From Winogradskyella haliclonae (GTDB lineage: Bacteria; Bacteroidota; Bacteroidia; Flavobacteriales; Flavobacteriaceae): DNA of 64,000 nucleotides. The notes beneath the pieces were generated by a model that had not been told where the DNA came from, made no database searches, and saw nothing but the letters and a program-made list of their open reading frames with translations. Numbering within the stretch: the first letter of the stretch is position 1; each line of letters starts with the position of its first letter. The position numbers were made by a program, and so were the translations under genes. This document shows positions 37,360-48,389 of the stretch, in pieces. The stretch lies in NCBI RefSeq assembly GCF_014635865.1, contig NZ_BMDQ01000001.1, forward strand, positions 1,240,001 to 1,304,000, in the 5' to 3' direction.

Positions 37360-37722
37360 ATGAAACAACTAATAACACTTACAGTAATGCTCATTGGAAT
37401 GGTAGCATTCTCGCAAAATAAAAATGCAAAACAAACCATTGAGGTTGATGGCGTATGTATGATGTGTAAAGAACGCATCGAAAAAGCAGCGATACGCACT
37501 AAAGGTGTAAAATCAGCCATTTGGAATGTAAAGACTCATGAGTTGAAGCTTATTTTTGATGAGCGCAAAACTAATATAGAGACTATCTCAAAAAAAATAG
37601 CATCAGTAGGGCATGATACCAAAACTATAAAGGCTACTGAAGAACAATACAATTCTGTACATCCATGTTGTCGTTATCGCGATGATGATGTAAAGAAAGA
37701 CCATGAGAATGAAAAGGACTAA
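37360..37722 (+). CDS. Exported heavy-metal-associated (HMA) domain protein
   Basis: A 120-residue secreted protein: signal peptide (ending V-A-F-S-Q), then an HMA ferredoxin-like fold with the metal site C-M-M-C (Cys33, Cys36) in VDGVCMMCKERIE, normally read as M-x-C-x-x-C. A C-terminal extension carries H-P-C-C-R at 101-105. It is likely a periplasmic copper carrier or scavenger. It is third gene of the cluster HYC_CC_PP - TonB receptor - HMA and ends in a terminator. Confidence 0.9.
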   Translation: MKQLITLTVMLIGMVAFSQNKNAKQTIEVDGVCMMCKERIEKAAIRTKGVKSAIWNVKTHELKLIFDERKTNIETISKKIASVGHDTKTIKATEEQYNSVHPCCRYRDDDVKKDHENEKD

Positions 37723-37726
37723 AAAA

Positions 37727-37751
37727 AGCCCGATTTTAAATCGGGCTTTTT
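37727..37751 (+). terminator. Terminator of the HMA gene
   Basis: An 8-bp G+C-rich stem (AGCCCGAT / ATCGGGCT) with a 5-nt loop and T5, 5 bp after the stop. Confidence 0.9.
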
Positions 37752-37792
37752 ACTTTTCTAATGCTTGACATTTTGATGATTTTATACGAACT

Positions 37793-37847
37793 TCGTTAAC
37801 GTTTGATATAAATCATTGAAACGGATTCATATCATGATAGTTAACGA
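37793..37847. repeat. Long interrupted palindrome
   Basis: Outer arms TCGTTAAC (37793-37800) and GTTAACGA (37840-37847) are perfect, and inner arms TGATAT (37804-37809) and ATATCA (37829-37834) are perfect. The centre is about 19 nt. There is no T tail, so it is not a simple terminator. It lies between two convergent terminators. Confidence 0.6.
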
Positions 37848-37855
37848 GACCTCAT

Positions 37856-37888
37856 AAAAAAAAGCCCTTGATTCTCATCAAAGGCTTT
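37856..37888 (-). terminator. Terminator of groES-groEL
   Basis: Minus strand: AAAGCC, one mismatch, TTGAT-type stem (11 pairs in all) with a 4-nt loop, then T8. It lies about 90 bp past the groEL stop. Confidence 0.8.
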
Positions 37889-37939
37889 TCAATTTTATAA
37901 TCAGACCTGGAAATTCACACAACAGTGAGTTCATTGCCT

Positions 37940-39623
<1,684 letters not shown>

Positions 39624-39627
39624 TTAA

Positions 39628-39903
39628 TTAAATAATTGCTAAAATGTCACTTTCGCGCATCATTAAATAATCTTTACCTTCTAGCTTAAGCTCAGTTCCG
39701 CCATATTTTCCATAAAGTACAACATCACCTACTTTTACAGTTAAAGGTTCGTCTTTTTTGCCATTACCTACAGCAACAACAGTTCCTTTTTGTGGTTTTT
39801 CTTTAGCATTATCCGGAATGATAATTCCTGAGGCTGTAGTAGTTTCAGCAGCCATTGGTTCTACAAGAACTCTGTCTGCTAAAGGTTTAATGTTTAAAGC
39901 CAT
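39628..39903 (-). CDS. groS: Co-chaperonin GroES
   Basis: A 91-residue lid protein of the chaperonin. The N-terminal [12 protein letters not shown], the mobile loop ([13 protein letters not shown]) and the dome motif [11 protein letters not shown] are present. It is first gene of the groES-groEL operon. Confidence 0.98.
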   Translation of the reverse strand: MALNIKPLADRVLVEPMAAETTTASGIIIPDNAKEKPQKGTVVAVGNGKKDEPLTVKVGDVVLYGKYGGTELKLEGKDYLMMRESDILAII

Positions 39904-39955
39904 ATTTTATATGTTTTTGGTTGTTTGAAATTAATTTAACGCTTATGCGTTATTC

Positions 39956-39986
39956 GAAAATTATGCCAAGCCTAAATGACTGACAA
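39956..39986 (-). promoter_or_regulatory. Probable promoter of groES-groEL
   Basis: Minus strand: TTG (39986-39984), 20-bp spacer, TAATTTTC (39963-39956), one base off TAnnTTTG, 52 bp before the ATG. A TTGGCA sits in the spacer and looks like half of a sigma-54 site, but the -12 GC is absent. No CIRCE inverted repeat was seen. Confidence 0.5.
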
Positions 39987-40017
39987 AGTTTCAGAATATG
40001 TGAGTTTAAAACAAAAA

Positions 40018-40038
40018 AGCCAACTACAAGAGTTGGCT
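40018..40038 (-). terminator. Terminator of the miaB-to-secG gene cluster
   Basis: Minus strand: stem AGCCAACT / AGTTGGCT around a 5-nt loop, followed by T6. It lies 22 bp after the secG stop. Confidence 0.9.
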
Positions 40039-40060
40039 TTATATATTTAAGAAGTGCAAA

Positions 40061-40399
40061 TTACTCTGCGCCGTCTGTTGACTCATTTGTTGTTGCAGGC
40101 GGTGTAACAGGTTGAGTTGTTGTTTCGTCTGTGTCTAATGCTTTAGAGTCGCTTACGCCTCCAGCACCATCAATAGTAATATTAGATAGTAAGATTAAAG
40201 CAATTAAAAGTGTTGCTAAAAACCATGTACTCTTGTCTAAAAAGTCTCCTGTCTTTTTTACACCACCTAATTGTTGTGTTCCGCCACCACCGAAAGAAGA
40301 TGATAATCCACCACCTTTTGGGTTCTGCACCATAATTACTACAACTAGTAAAAAGGCTACTACTACGATTAATATTAAAAATATTGTAAACTTAGTCAT
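40061..40399 (-). CDS. secG: Preprotein translocase subunit SecG
   Basis: A 112-residue membrane protein of the Sec channel with two helices (FLILIVVVAFLLVVVIMVQNP; FLATLLIALILLSNI). Between them is the conserved loop P-K-G-G-G-L-S-S-S-F-G-G-G-G-T-Q. The Thr/Pro-rich tail after residue 85 is a common Bacteroidota extension. Its start overlaps the TPR gene by 8 bp. Confidence 0.95.
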   Translation of the reverse strand: MTKFTIFLILIVVVAFLLVVVIMVQNPKGGGLSSSFGGGGTQQLGGVKKTGDFLDKSTWFLATLLIALILLSNITIDGAGGVSDSKALDTDETTTQPVTPPATTNESTDGAE

Positions 40400-41267
40400 T
40401 GTCTGTATTATTTCGTTCGCTTAATTCTTTTATCGCTTTAATTTGGTCTGCAAAGAAACTACTTTTTTCTGGATATTTCAAACTTAAAATTCGGTAAGAT
40501 TGTATGGCCTTATCATAGTTCTTTTGCTCTACATAAATACGTGCCAAAGTCTCTGTCATAAGACTATCATCAGCAGTTTCATCATTATTAACTAGCTTAG
40601 GTTTTGGTATATTTGCAGTAGGTTTTATTTTTGGATTCTCAGTGATAAACTTATCTATAGCTTTAAGTTTATTTGCTATCGGTGCTTTATGCTGTGTTAT
40701 ATCATTACTTCTATCAATGGGTTTAAAACTTGTAATTTTTAACCATTCTGAAAACGAATGAGTTTCAGAAGATGAGAATTCTAAAGGCTTCCCAATCTGA
40801 AGTAATTCTTCAGGTTTTGAAGTTTCGGTATTTTGAAAATGTGATGTGTCGTGGTCTTTTTGCTTGAAAAGATATGGGTCTAACACACCTTGTGTGGCTT
40901 CAACTTGCTGTTTTAAAGTATCGTCGATTGTAATACTCCTGTTAATAGAAATGTCATCGATATTGTTAACTTCTATTGCTTTAATGTATTCAGAGTTTTG
41001 TTTTATTTGCTGAGATATTTCATTCTGATTAAATACGTCAGATGTAATAAAATCAAATAAAATACTTCTGTCTGTAGTATGAGCTGCAGTAACTTTTAGA
41101 GCATTGTTGTATTTGTAACTGTCCTTGTTTTTTAAGGCTTTAAGGTACAAGGCACGTGCAGGTTGAAAATAGGGATATTTGTCTACTAAAGTTTTAAGCA
41201 CATCTGTTTGCTCCGCCTTAAGCGTCCCTGGATGCTGTAATATAGATGTAAGTTCTTGTAATTGCAT
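40392..41267 (-). CDS. TPR-containing protein of unknown function
   Basis: A 291-residue cytoplasmic protein. The N-terminal half is helical (LVDKYPYFQPARALYLKALK), the middle is polar and low in complexity, and a TPR-like pair lies near the C-terminus (MTETLARIYVEQKNYDKAIQSYRILSLKYPEKSSFFADQIKAIKE). In flavobacteria this protein is regularly encoded between lptE and secG, but its role is not established. It is tightly packed with both neighbours. Confidence 0.85.
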   Translation of the reverse strand: MQLQELTSILQHPGTLKAEQTDVLKTLVDKYPYFQPARALYLKALKNKDSYKYNNALKVTAAHTTDRSILFDFITSDVFNQNEISQQIKQNSEYIKAIEVNNIDDISINRSITIDDTLKQQVEATQGVLDPYLFKQKDHDTSHFQNTETSKPEELLQIGKPLEFSSSETHSFSEWLKITSFKPIDRSNDITQHKAPIANKLKAIDKFITENPKIKPTANIPKPKLVNNDETADDSLMTETLARIYVEQKNYDKAIQSYRILSLKYPEKSSFFADQIKAIKELSERNNTDND

Positions 41268-41273
41268 ATTATA

Positions 41274-41774
41274 TTACCAATCGGCAAAGGCTTTTTGAAA
41301 AATATCTTGTGTTATACGCTCAAAAATTGCTTCCCAAGCAGTATCTCGTTGTCCGCCGGTTAATAGTTGACTGCCTTCATAATCAAAAAAGAAAGAAAAG
41401 CGTTGCTCAAAGCTTTTTTCATCATCCTTGGTATCTGTATATCTAACATTTACACCAATGGTTAGTCTATTTTGCGCAGCTGTGTTGTTTGCAGTAGCTG
41501 TAGTAGGGCTAATTCTATATTCCGTAATTTCACCTTCAAAAATAACGTCTCCACCTGAGGTCACAAGACTAGAGCTGGTTTGATTTTGTATAAGGTCTTG
41601 AAGCGCATTAGTAAATTGAATATCTAAACCAGGCTCAATTAAAGGCGCATTATTCTGAAAAAAATTAACCTGAAATGTCTCTGGAGTATCAGTTACACCT
41701 GTAAATGAATATAAACCACATGCTGTAAAAGTGCTCAAAAAAACAAAAAGAAAAAGATATTTTAATAATCTCAT
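41274..41774 (-). CDS. lptE: LPS assembly lipoprotein, LptE family
   Basis: A 166-residue outer-membrane lipoprotein: lipobox T-A-C with Cys19, then G-L-Y-S-F-T-G and the alpha/beta fold typical of Bacteroidota LptE (VNFFQNNAPLIEPGLDIQFTNALQDLIQNQT; GEITEYRISPTT; NRLTIGVNVRYTD). It should plug the LptD channel for LPS insertion. The call relies on the family pattern and on the usual neighbours miaB and the sigma-54 activator. Confidence 0.88.
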   Translation of the reverse strand: MRLLKYLFLFVFLSTFTACGLYSFTGVTDTPETFQVNFFQNNAPLIEPGLDIQFTNALQDLIQNQTSSSLVTSGGDVIFEGEITEYRISPTTATANNTAAQNRLTIGVNVRYTDTKDDEKSFEQRFSFFFDYEGSQLLTGGQRDTAWEAIFERITQDIFQKAFADW

Positions 41775-41972
41775 TTAATAGGTGTTTGGGCGTTTCATTG
41801 TTATAAACGCATAGATGTAGCCTGCATTGTCTGCTACATCAAAATCTACATTAATTAATCTGTAGCCTTTATAGTGTTTTTCATTGACTAAGTCTTCTGC
41901 TTCTTGTCTTATGGTTTCAGAACTGTTAGGACCAAAGCGTTTTCTTATTCTAAATATTTCTACAGCTTTCAT
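41775..41972 (-). CDS. Conserved 65-residue protein between lptE and the sigma-54 activator
   Basis: It fits exactly between its neighbours: its stop touches the lptE ATG and it starts 1 base after the activator stop. The sequence MKAVEIFRIRKRFGPNSSETIRQEAEDLVNEKHYKGYRLINVDF has one helix and two or three strands, with F-I-T-M-K-R-P at the end. The layout recalls DUF4177-like small domains (helix plus 'GYxLInv' strand), but that is only a resemblance. Perfect packing and plausible composition make it a real gene. Confidence 0.7.
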   Translation of the reverse strand: MKAVEIFRIRKRFGPNSSETIRQEAEDLVNEKHYKGYRLINVDFDVADNAGYIYAFITMKRPNTY

Positions 41973-41973
41973 G

Positions 41974-43230
41974 TTATAAATCGTATTGTTTTATCTTACG
42001 GTATAAGGTTCGTTCGCTAATACCTAGCTCGGCTGCGGCTAATTTACGTTTTCCGCTGTGACGCTCAAGCGATTTTTTAATTAATTCTAATTCTTTGTCA
42101 TGAAGCGATAATGTTTCCTCTTCTTCAATTTCTTCAGCAAAGTGATACTTGTCTTCAGCTTCAATTACAGGTTCTACTATGTCTTCTCTGTGTTCAGGTA
42201 TTGCTAAAACAGGAACATCTTGCACAGTTTTTTCTTCATTATTACCATATATTTTTTGAATCAATCCTTCGTTGTCTTTTTCGACTTCAGAAATGTTACC
42301 GCTTTTCATGAGTTCCATCGTTAACTTTTTCAAGTCATTAAGGTCACTTTTCATATCAAATAAGACCTTGTAAAGAATCTCACGCTCATTACTAAAATCA
42401 CTTTCGGATTTAGTGTCATTAATAACAGCTGGTAAATTTTGTCCTGCACCAGTAGGTAAGTAATTTTTTAGTGTCTGCCCAGAGATAGAGCGATTATGTT
42501 CTAAAACAGAAACTTGTTCGGCAACATTACGTAGCTGACGAATGTTTCCATTCCAACGGTAGCTCATTAGCAATTGTATAGCGTCATCCGCTAGTTTAAC
42601 TGTTGGCATCTTGTACTTTAAGGCAAAGTCACTTGCAAATTTCCTAAATAATAAATGAATATCGTCTTTACGCTCACGAAGTGCCGGAAGATTAATTTCA
42701 ATGGTGCTTAAACGGTAGTATAAGTCTTCTCTAAATTTCTCTTTCTTAATAGCTTCAAACATATTTACGTTTGTAGCGGCCACAATACGCACATCTGTTT
42801 TTTGAACTTTACTTGAACCTACTTTTATAAATTCGCCATTTTCTAAAACACGTAATAAGCGGACTTGTGTAGTTAATGGTAGTTCGCCAACTTCATCTAA
42901 GAAAATAGTACCGCCATCAGCGACTTCAAAATAACCAGAACGTGTTTGTGTGGCACCTGTAAAAGCACCTTTTTCGTGACCAAATAACTCACTGTCTATA
43001 GTGCCTTCTGGAATAGCACCACAGTTTACTGCAATATATTTGCCGTGTTTGCGATGTGATAATTGGTGTATGATTTTTGGAATACTTTCTTTACCAACCC
43101 CACTTTCTCCTGTAACTAATATTGAAATATCGGTAGGTGCCACTTGTATCGCTTTTTCGATAGAGCGATTGAGTTTAGCATCGTTACCAATAATTCCAAA
43201 ACGTTGTTTTATGGCTTGTATTGATTCCAT
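41974..43230 (-). CDS. Sigma-54-dependent transcriptional activator without sensor domain
   Basis: A 418-residue AAA+ enhancer-binding protein. Walker A GESGVGKES (41-49), GAFTGA (88-93) that contacts sigma-54, Walker B GTIFLDEVGELP and the arginine-finger region are intact. A linker of ~90 residues leads to a Fis-type helix-turn-helix at the C-terminus (GKRKLAAAELGISERTLYRKIKQYDL). There is no N-terminal receiver or GAF domain, so control must come from elsewhere or from expression level. It lies between miaB and lptE. Confidence 0.95.
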   Translation of the reverse strand: MESIQAIKQRFGIIGNDAKLNRSIEKAIQVAPTDISILVTGESGVGKESIPKIIHQLSHRKHGKYIAVNCGAIPEGTIDSELFGHEKGAFTGATQTRSGYFEVADGGTIFLDEVGELPLTTQVRLLRVLENGEFIKVGSSKVQKTDVRIVAATNVNMFEAIKKEKFREDLYYRLSTIEINLPALRERKDDIHLLFRKFASDFALKYKMPTVKLADDAIQLLMSYRWNGNIRQLRNVAEQVSVLEHNRSISGQTLKNYLPTGAGQNLPAVINDTKSESDFSNEREILYKVLFDMKSDLNDLKKLTMELMKSGNISEVEKDNEGLIQKIYGNNEEKTVQDVPVLAIPEHREDIVEPVIEAEDKYHFAEEIEEEETLSLHDKELELIKKSLERHSGKRKLAAAELGISERTLYRKIKQYDL

Positions 43231-43236
43231 AATATT

Positions 43237-44685
43237 TTAATTATTGTCAGAATATCCAACGGCCTCACCTATTAAGGTAGCCGACGTACAATCTGTAATT
43301 TTTACGTTTACAAAATCACCGACTTTGTAATGCTCTTTTGGGAAAACAGCAACAGTGTTCTGCGAGTTTCTTCCAGACCAATGTGCATCTGATTTTTTAG
43401 ATGATTTTTCGATTAGGATTTCTTGAACTTTACCAACATTCTGTTTTGTTCTGTAATGGCTGTGCTCACGTTGTAGGGCTTGAATCTCATTCAAACGACG
43501 TTGCTTTACATCTACAGGAATATCATCTTCCATTCGGCGACCGGCTAATGTTCCTGGACGTTCAGAATAAGCAAACATAAACCCAAAGTCATACTTTACA
43601 TAGTCCATTAAACTTAATGTGTCTTGGTGTTCTTCCTCAGTTTCTGTTGGGAAACCAGCAATCATATCTTGACTTATTGCAATATCTGGAATAATACGCC
43701 GTATGTTATCAATAAGCTCAAAATATTCCTCACGCGTATGTAAACGATTCATAGCTTTTAGAATACGGTTATTACCACTTTGAACAGGTAAGTGTACGTA
43801 GTTACATATGTTTCTGTGCTTAGCCATAGTTTCAATAACATCTAGTGTCATATCTTGAGGATTAGATGTTGAAAAACGGAAACGCATTTTTGGTTGTGCC
43901 TTGGCACACATATCTAAAAGCATGGCAAAATTTACAGCAGTAGCTTTTTGCATATCTGTAGCTTTTTTAAAGTCTTTTTTTAAACCACCGCCATACCATA
44001 AGTAACTATCTACATTTTGACCAAGAAGTGTCACCTCTTTAAATCCCTTACTTGCCAAATCGTTAATCTCTTCAATAATAGATTGTGGTTCGCGACTACG
44101 TTCACGTCCTCTTGTAAAAGGGACAACACAAAATGTGCACATATTATCACAACCACGAGTAATTGAAACAAAAGCAGTAACACCATTACTATTGAGTCTT
44201 ACAGGAGCAATATCTCCATAAGTTTCTTCTTTAGAAAGTATAACATTAATGGCGTTTCTGCCATCATCAACTTCACTAATAAGGTTTGGTAAATCTTTAT
44301 ATGCATCTGGTCCAACCACAAGGTCAACCATTTTTTCTTCTTCAAGAAATTTACTTTTTAAACGCTCAGCCATACAGCCTAAAACACCAATTTTCATCTT
44401 TGGGTTTTTGCTTCTTTTTACAGCATTGTATTTTTCAAGACGCTTACGAACTGTTTGTTCAGCTTTGTCTCTAATAGAACATGTATTTACCAAAACTAAG
44501 TCAGCGTCTTCCAAAGATTTAGTAGTGTTAAAACCTTCTTCAGAAAGTATAGAAGCTACAATCTCACTATCACTAAAATTCATTTGGCAACCATAACTTT
44601 CTATAAAAAGCTTTCTTGAGTTACTCTCTTTATGTTCTAGAATAAGGTTTTCACCTTGTTTATTTTCGTCTATAATTTTTTCCAT
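43237..44685 (-). CDS. miaB: tRNA-2-methylthio-N6-isopentenyladenosine synthase
   Basis: Radical SAM methylthiotransferase that modifies A37 of tRNAs reading UNN codons. It has 482 residues: an N-terminal UPF0004 domain with three cluster Cys ([24 protein letters not shown]), the radical SAM motif C-D-N-M-C-T-F-C, and a C-terminal TRAM domain. I start at ATG 44685 (M-E-K-I-I-D-E-N), since the upstream extension to 44736 is not family-like. Confidence 0.96.
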   Translation of the reverse strand: MEKIIDENKQGENLILEHKESNSRKLFIESYGCQMNFSDSEIVASILSEEGFNTTKSLEDADLVLVNTCSIRDKAEQTVRKRLEKYNAVKRSKNPKMKIGVLGCMAERLKSKFLEEEKMVDLVVGPDAYKDLPNLISEVDDGRNAINVILSKEETYGDIAPVRLNSNGVTAFVSITRGCDNMCTFCVVPFTRGRERSREPQSIIEEINDLASKGFKEVTLLGQNVDSYLWYGGGLKKDFKKATDMQKATAVNFAMLLDMCAKAQPKMRFRFSTSNPQDMTLDVIETMAKHRNICNYVHLPVQSGNNRILKAMNRLHTREEYFELIDNIRRIIPDIAISQDMIAGFPTETEEEHQDTLSLMDYVKYDFGFMFAYSERPGTLAGRRMEDDIPVDVKQRRLNEIQALQREHSHYRTKQNVGKVQEILIEKSSKKSDAHWSGRNSQNTVAVFPKEHYKVGDFVNVKITDCTSATLIGEAVGYSDNN

Positions 44686-44845
44686 ATACATTATCTCGTT
44701 AAAACGAAATATCTCTTTGATATCAACAATTCTCAATAAGCATGCAAAGATAAGATTATTTTTAGTCTTATGACAAAGTGGCAGGGTAGTGTTGTTAATT
44801 TTATAGATATTTACCGACCTAAATAATTAATTCAATTCAATACTA

Positions 44846-45754
44846 TTGAAAATAAAATTCCTTTTTATTATTAATTTGTTAGTTGTCATGAGCATAAATG
44901 CTCAAAGCAATAACGAACATTTAGAGCTTAAAATAGACAACGATAAGTTGGTTTTAGTTGATAAGTATTATACCAGTGGTTTGTTTCTAACTTACCGTAA
45001 AGATTTAGAAGACAGTTTTGTTTTTAAAAAGGAAAATGATAATAAGCTGCAGTTAAACATTACCCTTGGAAATGAAACATACACGCCAACGAATTTAAGG
45101 TCAACAGATTCAAGAGACTTTGATAGACCATACGCAGGTTGGTTTTTTATAAAAACTGAAATAGGAAAAATAAAAACAAATTCGGCCTTCTTCATTGCAG
45201 TTGAAACAGGTATAACAGGTGAAGAAGCTTTGTCAGGGAAAATTCAAACTTGGGCGCATGAATTCTTTAATATAGATGTGCCAACCTGGACAGAAGAGAT
45301 TGAGTCTAAATTCTTAGTCAATTTGAAGGCTAAATATATATGGAATGCATTTTTTAATAAAAATCAGGCGTTTAAATATGTTATAGAGCCTTCTTTAGGA
45401 ACTAAGGATATCTATATCTCTAATAGTATTGAATATGCTTTTGGAAAACTCAACACATTTAATACCTCTTCTAGAAATAATTTTATTGATAGAACTAATA
45501 CCAATGAGCTTTTTGGATTGATAAGTATAGGTCATAAATATGTTTTGCATAATACTTTAATTCAAGGAAGTTTGGATTATAATGATGAGACATTTACAAC
45601 TAATAATGTGCCTCATATTTTTGAATTTAAAATTGGAGGTAGCTTAAAATTTAAAAGAAACACACTAAAACTTATTTATAACTTTAATACAAAAGAAACA
45701 CCTTTGTCTTCATCTCATTCTTTTGGGACTTTAAGTTTTAGTAGGAATTTTTAG
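44846..45754 (+). CDS. Lipid A deacylase LpxR family protein
   Basis: A 302-residue outer-membrane beta-barrel of the LpxR (DUF2219) family, whose known members remove 3'-acyloxyacyl chains from lipid A. It has a signal peptide (ending M-S-I-N-A-Q), then the active-site strand region N-D-x-x-x-L-V-D-K-Y-Y-T-S-G, the conserved D-R-P-Y-A-G-W-F, and W-A-H-E-F with the likely catalytic His. It has only a TTG start (44846); the in-frame stop at 44828 rules out upstream ATGs, and the next Met lies inside the signal peptide. Confidence 0.85.
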   Translation: MKIKFLFIINLLVVMSINAQSNNEHLELKIDNDKLVLVDKYYTSGLFLTYRKDLEDSFVFKKENDNKLQLNITLGNETYTPTNLRSTDSRDFDRPYAGWFFIKTEIGKIKTNSAFFIAVETGITGEEALSGKIQTWAHEFFNIDVPTWTEEIESKFLVNLKAKYIWNAFFNKNQAFKYVIEPSLGTKDIYISNSIEYAFGKLNTFNTSSRNNFIDRTNTNELFGLISIGHKYVLHNTLIQGSLDYNDETFTTNNVPHIFEFKIGGSLKFKRNTLKLIYNFNTKETPLSSSHSFGTLSFSRNF

Positions 45755-45843
45755 TCGTATTAGCTCTAGTAATTCTTACTTAAAAATATCCTAAAACTGA
45801 AGCACGGTTAAATTTTAATTAGGTAGTTAAATTTTTTTTCATA

Positions 45844-45851
45844 TACCTTTG
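45844..45851 (+). promoter_or_regulatory. -7 box (TACCTTTG) of topA
   Basis: Exact TAnnTTTG, 21 bp before the topA ATG. No clear -33 TTG was found. Confidence 0.5.
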
Positions 45852-45872
45852 TGACCTCAAAAAAAACGAAGC

Positions 45873-48383
45873 ATGCCGAAGAATCTAGTCATAGTTGAGT
45901 CACCTGCAAAGGCAAAAACCATAGAAAAATTTTTAGGAAAGGATTATAAAGTAGAGTCCAGTTTTGGGCACATTGCAGATTTACCTTCTAAGGAATTAGG
46001 AGTGGATGTAGATGGAGATTTTAAGCCAAAATATCAAGTATCTAAGGACAAGAAAGATGTTGTAAAGAAATTGAAGGACTTAGCCAAAAAAGCAGAAATG
46101 GTTTGGTTAGCTAGTGATGAGGATCGAGAAGGAGAAGCCATCGCTTGGCACCTTGCCGAGACTTTAGGCTTAGATATTGAAAAGACAAAACGAATAGTTT
46201 TTCATGAGATTACAAAAAGTGCTATCCAAAAAGCTATAGAAAACCCTCGTAGTATAGATTACAATTTAGTAGATGCACAACAAGCACGTCGTGTTTTAGA
46301 TAGAATTGTTGGTTACGAATTATCTCCTGTTTTATGGCGAAAAGTAAAAGGAGGTTTGTCTGCAGGTCGAGTACAATCTGTATCTGTAAGATTAATTGTT
46401 GAGCGCGAACGCGAAATTCAAAAATTTAATGCTGAAGCTTCCTATAGAGTAGATGCTGAATTTAAGACATCGTCAGGTGCTACTTTTAAGGCAAAATTGC
46501 CAAAGAATTTTAAAACAAAAGAAGAGGCTCAGGCTTTTTTAAATAAAAATATTGCAGCATCATATGAGGTTGCTAGCCTAGAGAAAAAACCAGTTAAAAA
46601 ATCGCCAGCACCACCATTTACAACTTCTACATTACAACAAGAAGCTTCAAGAAAGTTAGGTTTTTCTGTTAGTCGTACAATGAGTAATGCACAACGTTTA
46701 TACGAAGCAGGTCTTATAACTTATATGAGAACAGATAGCGTTAATTTATCTGACGAAGCAAAGCAAGGTGCGCAAAACGAAATTGTAGCTGCTTATGGTG
46801 ATTCTTACAGCAAGCCACGTAATTATAAAGGAAAATCTAAAGGCGCTCAAGAAGCTCACGAAGCCATAAGGCCTACAAATTTTGCAAACCATTCTGTAAA
46901 TGCAGAACGTGACCAAGCAAGATTGTATGAGTTAATATGGAAACGTGCTATTGCATCACAGATGAGTGAAGCAAATTTAGAACGTACCAATGTTAAGATT
47001 AGAGTTAATGGTAGTCAACCAGTATCAGAATTATTTTCTGCTAATGGAGAAATCATAACTTTTGATGGTTTCCTTAAAGTATATCTAGAAGGTACCGATG
47101 ATGAGGATACTGAGCAATCAGGGTTATTACCAGATTTAAAAGTCTCTGATGCTTTAGGTAATAATTATATCACAGCAACCGAACGTTTTACGAGGCCTCC
47201 AGCACGATATACTGAAGCAGCTTTGGTAAAGAAGTTAGAAGAATTAGGTATTGGTCGTCCGTCGACATATGCACCAACAATTTCTACAATTCAGAATAGA
47301 AATTATATAGAAAAAGGAACTGTTGATGGTACTGAACGAAATTATACTCAGCTTGTTTTAGAACATAATTCTATAAACGAAAAGGGACTTACAGAAAAAG
47401 TAGGTTCTGATAAAGGAAAGCTAGTACCTACAGATATAGGAATGATTGTTACCGATTTTCTAGTAAATCATTTTGAAAGTATTCTCGATTACAATTTTAC
47501 GGCTAAAGTCGAAGCTAGTTTTGATGATATAGCTGAAGGGAAAGAAGATTGGCGAGCAATGATGAAAGATTTTTATAAAGGCTTTCATCCTCAAGTAGAA
47601 GATGTGCAAGAAAATGCAGAGCGCGAATCTGGTGAGCGTATTTTAGGAACAGACCCTGAAACAGGACGTCGCGTAAGTGTTCGTCTAGGTAAGTTTGGAC
47701 CAATGGTTCAAATAGGAACTGTAGATGATGAAGAAAAACCAAAGTTTGCCAGTTTGTCTCCAGATCAGCAATTGAGTTCTATTACCTATGAAGAAGCTAT
47801 GGATTTATTTCAACTTCCAAAATCATTAGGGCATTATAAAGATGAAGAAATTGAAGTTAATAATGGACGTTTTGGGCCTTACGTTAAGTTTGGTAAAAAA
47901 TTCGTCTCATTACCAAAAGGTGTAGATCCGTTAAGCGTTGATTATGATCAAGCCATTGAACTTATTATAGAAAAAGAAAAAGCAGATGCACCTATATATA
48001 CCTATCAAGGATTAGATGTGCAAAAAGGTAAAGGACGTTTTGGACCATTTATTAAATGGAACAGCATGTTTATTAATGTGAATAAAAAATACGATTGGGA
48101 TAATTTATCTGACGAGGATATTGTTACTTTGATTGAGGATAAAATCCAGAAAGAAAAAGATAAGCTTATTCATAATTGGGAAGCAGAAGGTATAAGAGTC
48201 GAAAAAGCTCGTTGGGGAAGACATAATGTTATCAAAGGAAAGCAGAAGGTCGAATTACCAAAGACAAAAGATGTTTCTGAGATGACACTAGAAGAAGCTC
48301 AAGCCATCTTAGAGAAAAACGCACCAAAGAAAAAAGCTGCTAAAAAGAAAACAACCAAAAAGAAAACGACTGCAAAAAAGTAA
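45873..48383 (+). CDS. topA: DNA topoisomerase I
   Basis: Type IA topoisomerase that relaxes negative supercoils. The 836 residues begin with a TOPRIM domain (VIVESPAKAKTIEKFLG; A-S-D-E-D-R-E-G-E-A), then the catalytic Tyr284 in LITYMRTDSV, G-I-G-R-P-S-T-Y, and three C-terminal Topo_C repeats without zinc cysteines. A Lys/Ala/Thr tail (K-K-K-A-A-K-K-K) likely binds DNA non-specifically. The ureohydrolase-like gene follows 6 bp later. Confidence 0.98.
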   Translation: MPKNLVIVESPAKAKTIEKFLGKDYKVESSFGHIADLPSKELGVDVDGDFKPKYQVSKDKKDVVKKLKDLAKKAEMVWLASDEDREGEAIAWHLAETLGLDIEKTKRIVFHEITKSAIQKAIENPRSIDYNLVDAQQARRVLDRIVGYELSPVLWRKVKGGLSAGRVQSVSVRLIVEREREIQKFNAEASYRVDAEFKTSSGATFKAKLPKNFKTKEEAQAFLNKNIAASYEVASLEKKPVKKSPAPPFTTSTLQQEASRKLGFSVSRTMSNAQRLYEAGLITYMRTDSVNLSDEAKQGAQNEIVAAYGDSYSKPRNYKGKSKGAQEAHEAIRPTNFANHSVNAERDQARLYELIWKRAIASQMSEANLERTNVKIRVNGSQPVSELFSANGEIITFDGFLKVYLEGTDDEDTEQSGLLPDLKVSDALGNNYITATERFTRPPARYTEAALVKKLEELGIGRPSTYAPTISTIQNRNYIEKGTVDGTERNYTQLVLEHNSINEKGLTEKVGSDKGKLVPTDIGMIVTDFLVNHFESILDYNFTAKVEASFDDIAEGKEDWRAMMKDFYKGFHPQVEDVQENAERESGERILGTDPETGRRVSVRLGKFGPMVQIGTVDDEEKPKFASLSPDQQLSSITYEEAMDLFQLPKSLGHYKDEEIEVNNGRFGPYVKFGKKFVSLPKGVDPLSVDYDQAIELIIEKEKADAPIYTYQGLDVQKGKGRFGPFIKWNSMFINVNKKYDWDNLSDEDIVTLIEDKIQKEKDKLIHNWEAEGIRVEKARWGRHNVIKGKQKVELPKTKDVSEMTLEEAQAILEKNAPKKKAAKKKTTKKKTTAKK

Positions 48384-48389
48384 AACTTC

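Noticed and set aside
39956..39975. Sigma-54 promoter (TTGGCA...) upstream of groES
   Set aside because: The -24 half matches but the -12 GC is missing at the right distance, while a TTG/TAATTTTC pair fits the housekeeping promoter.
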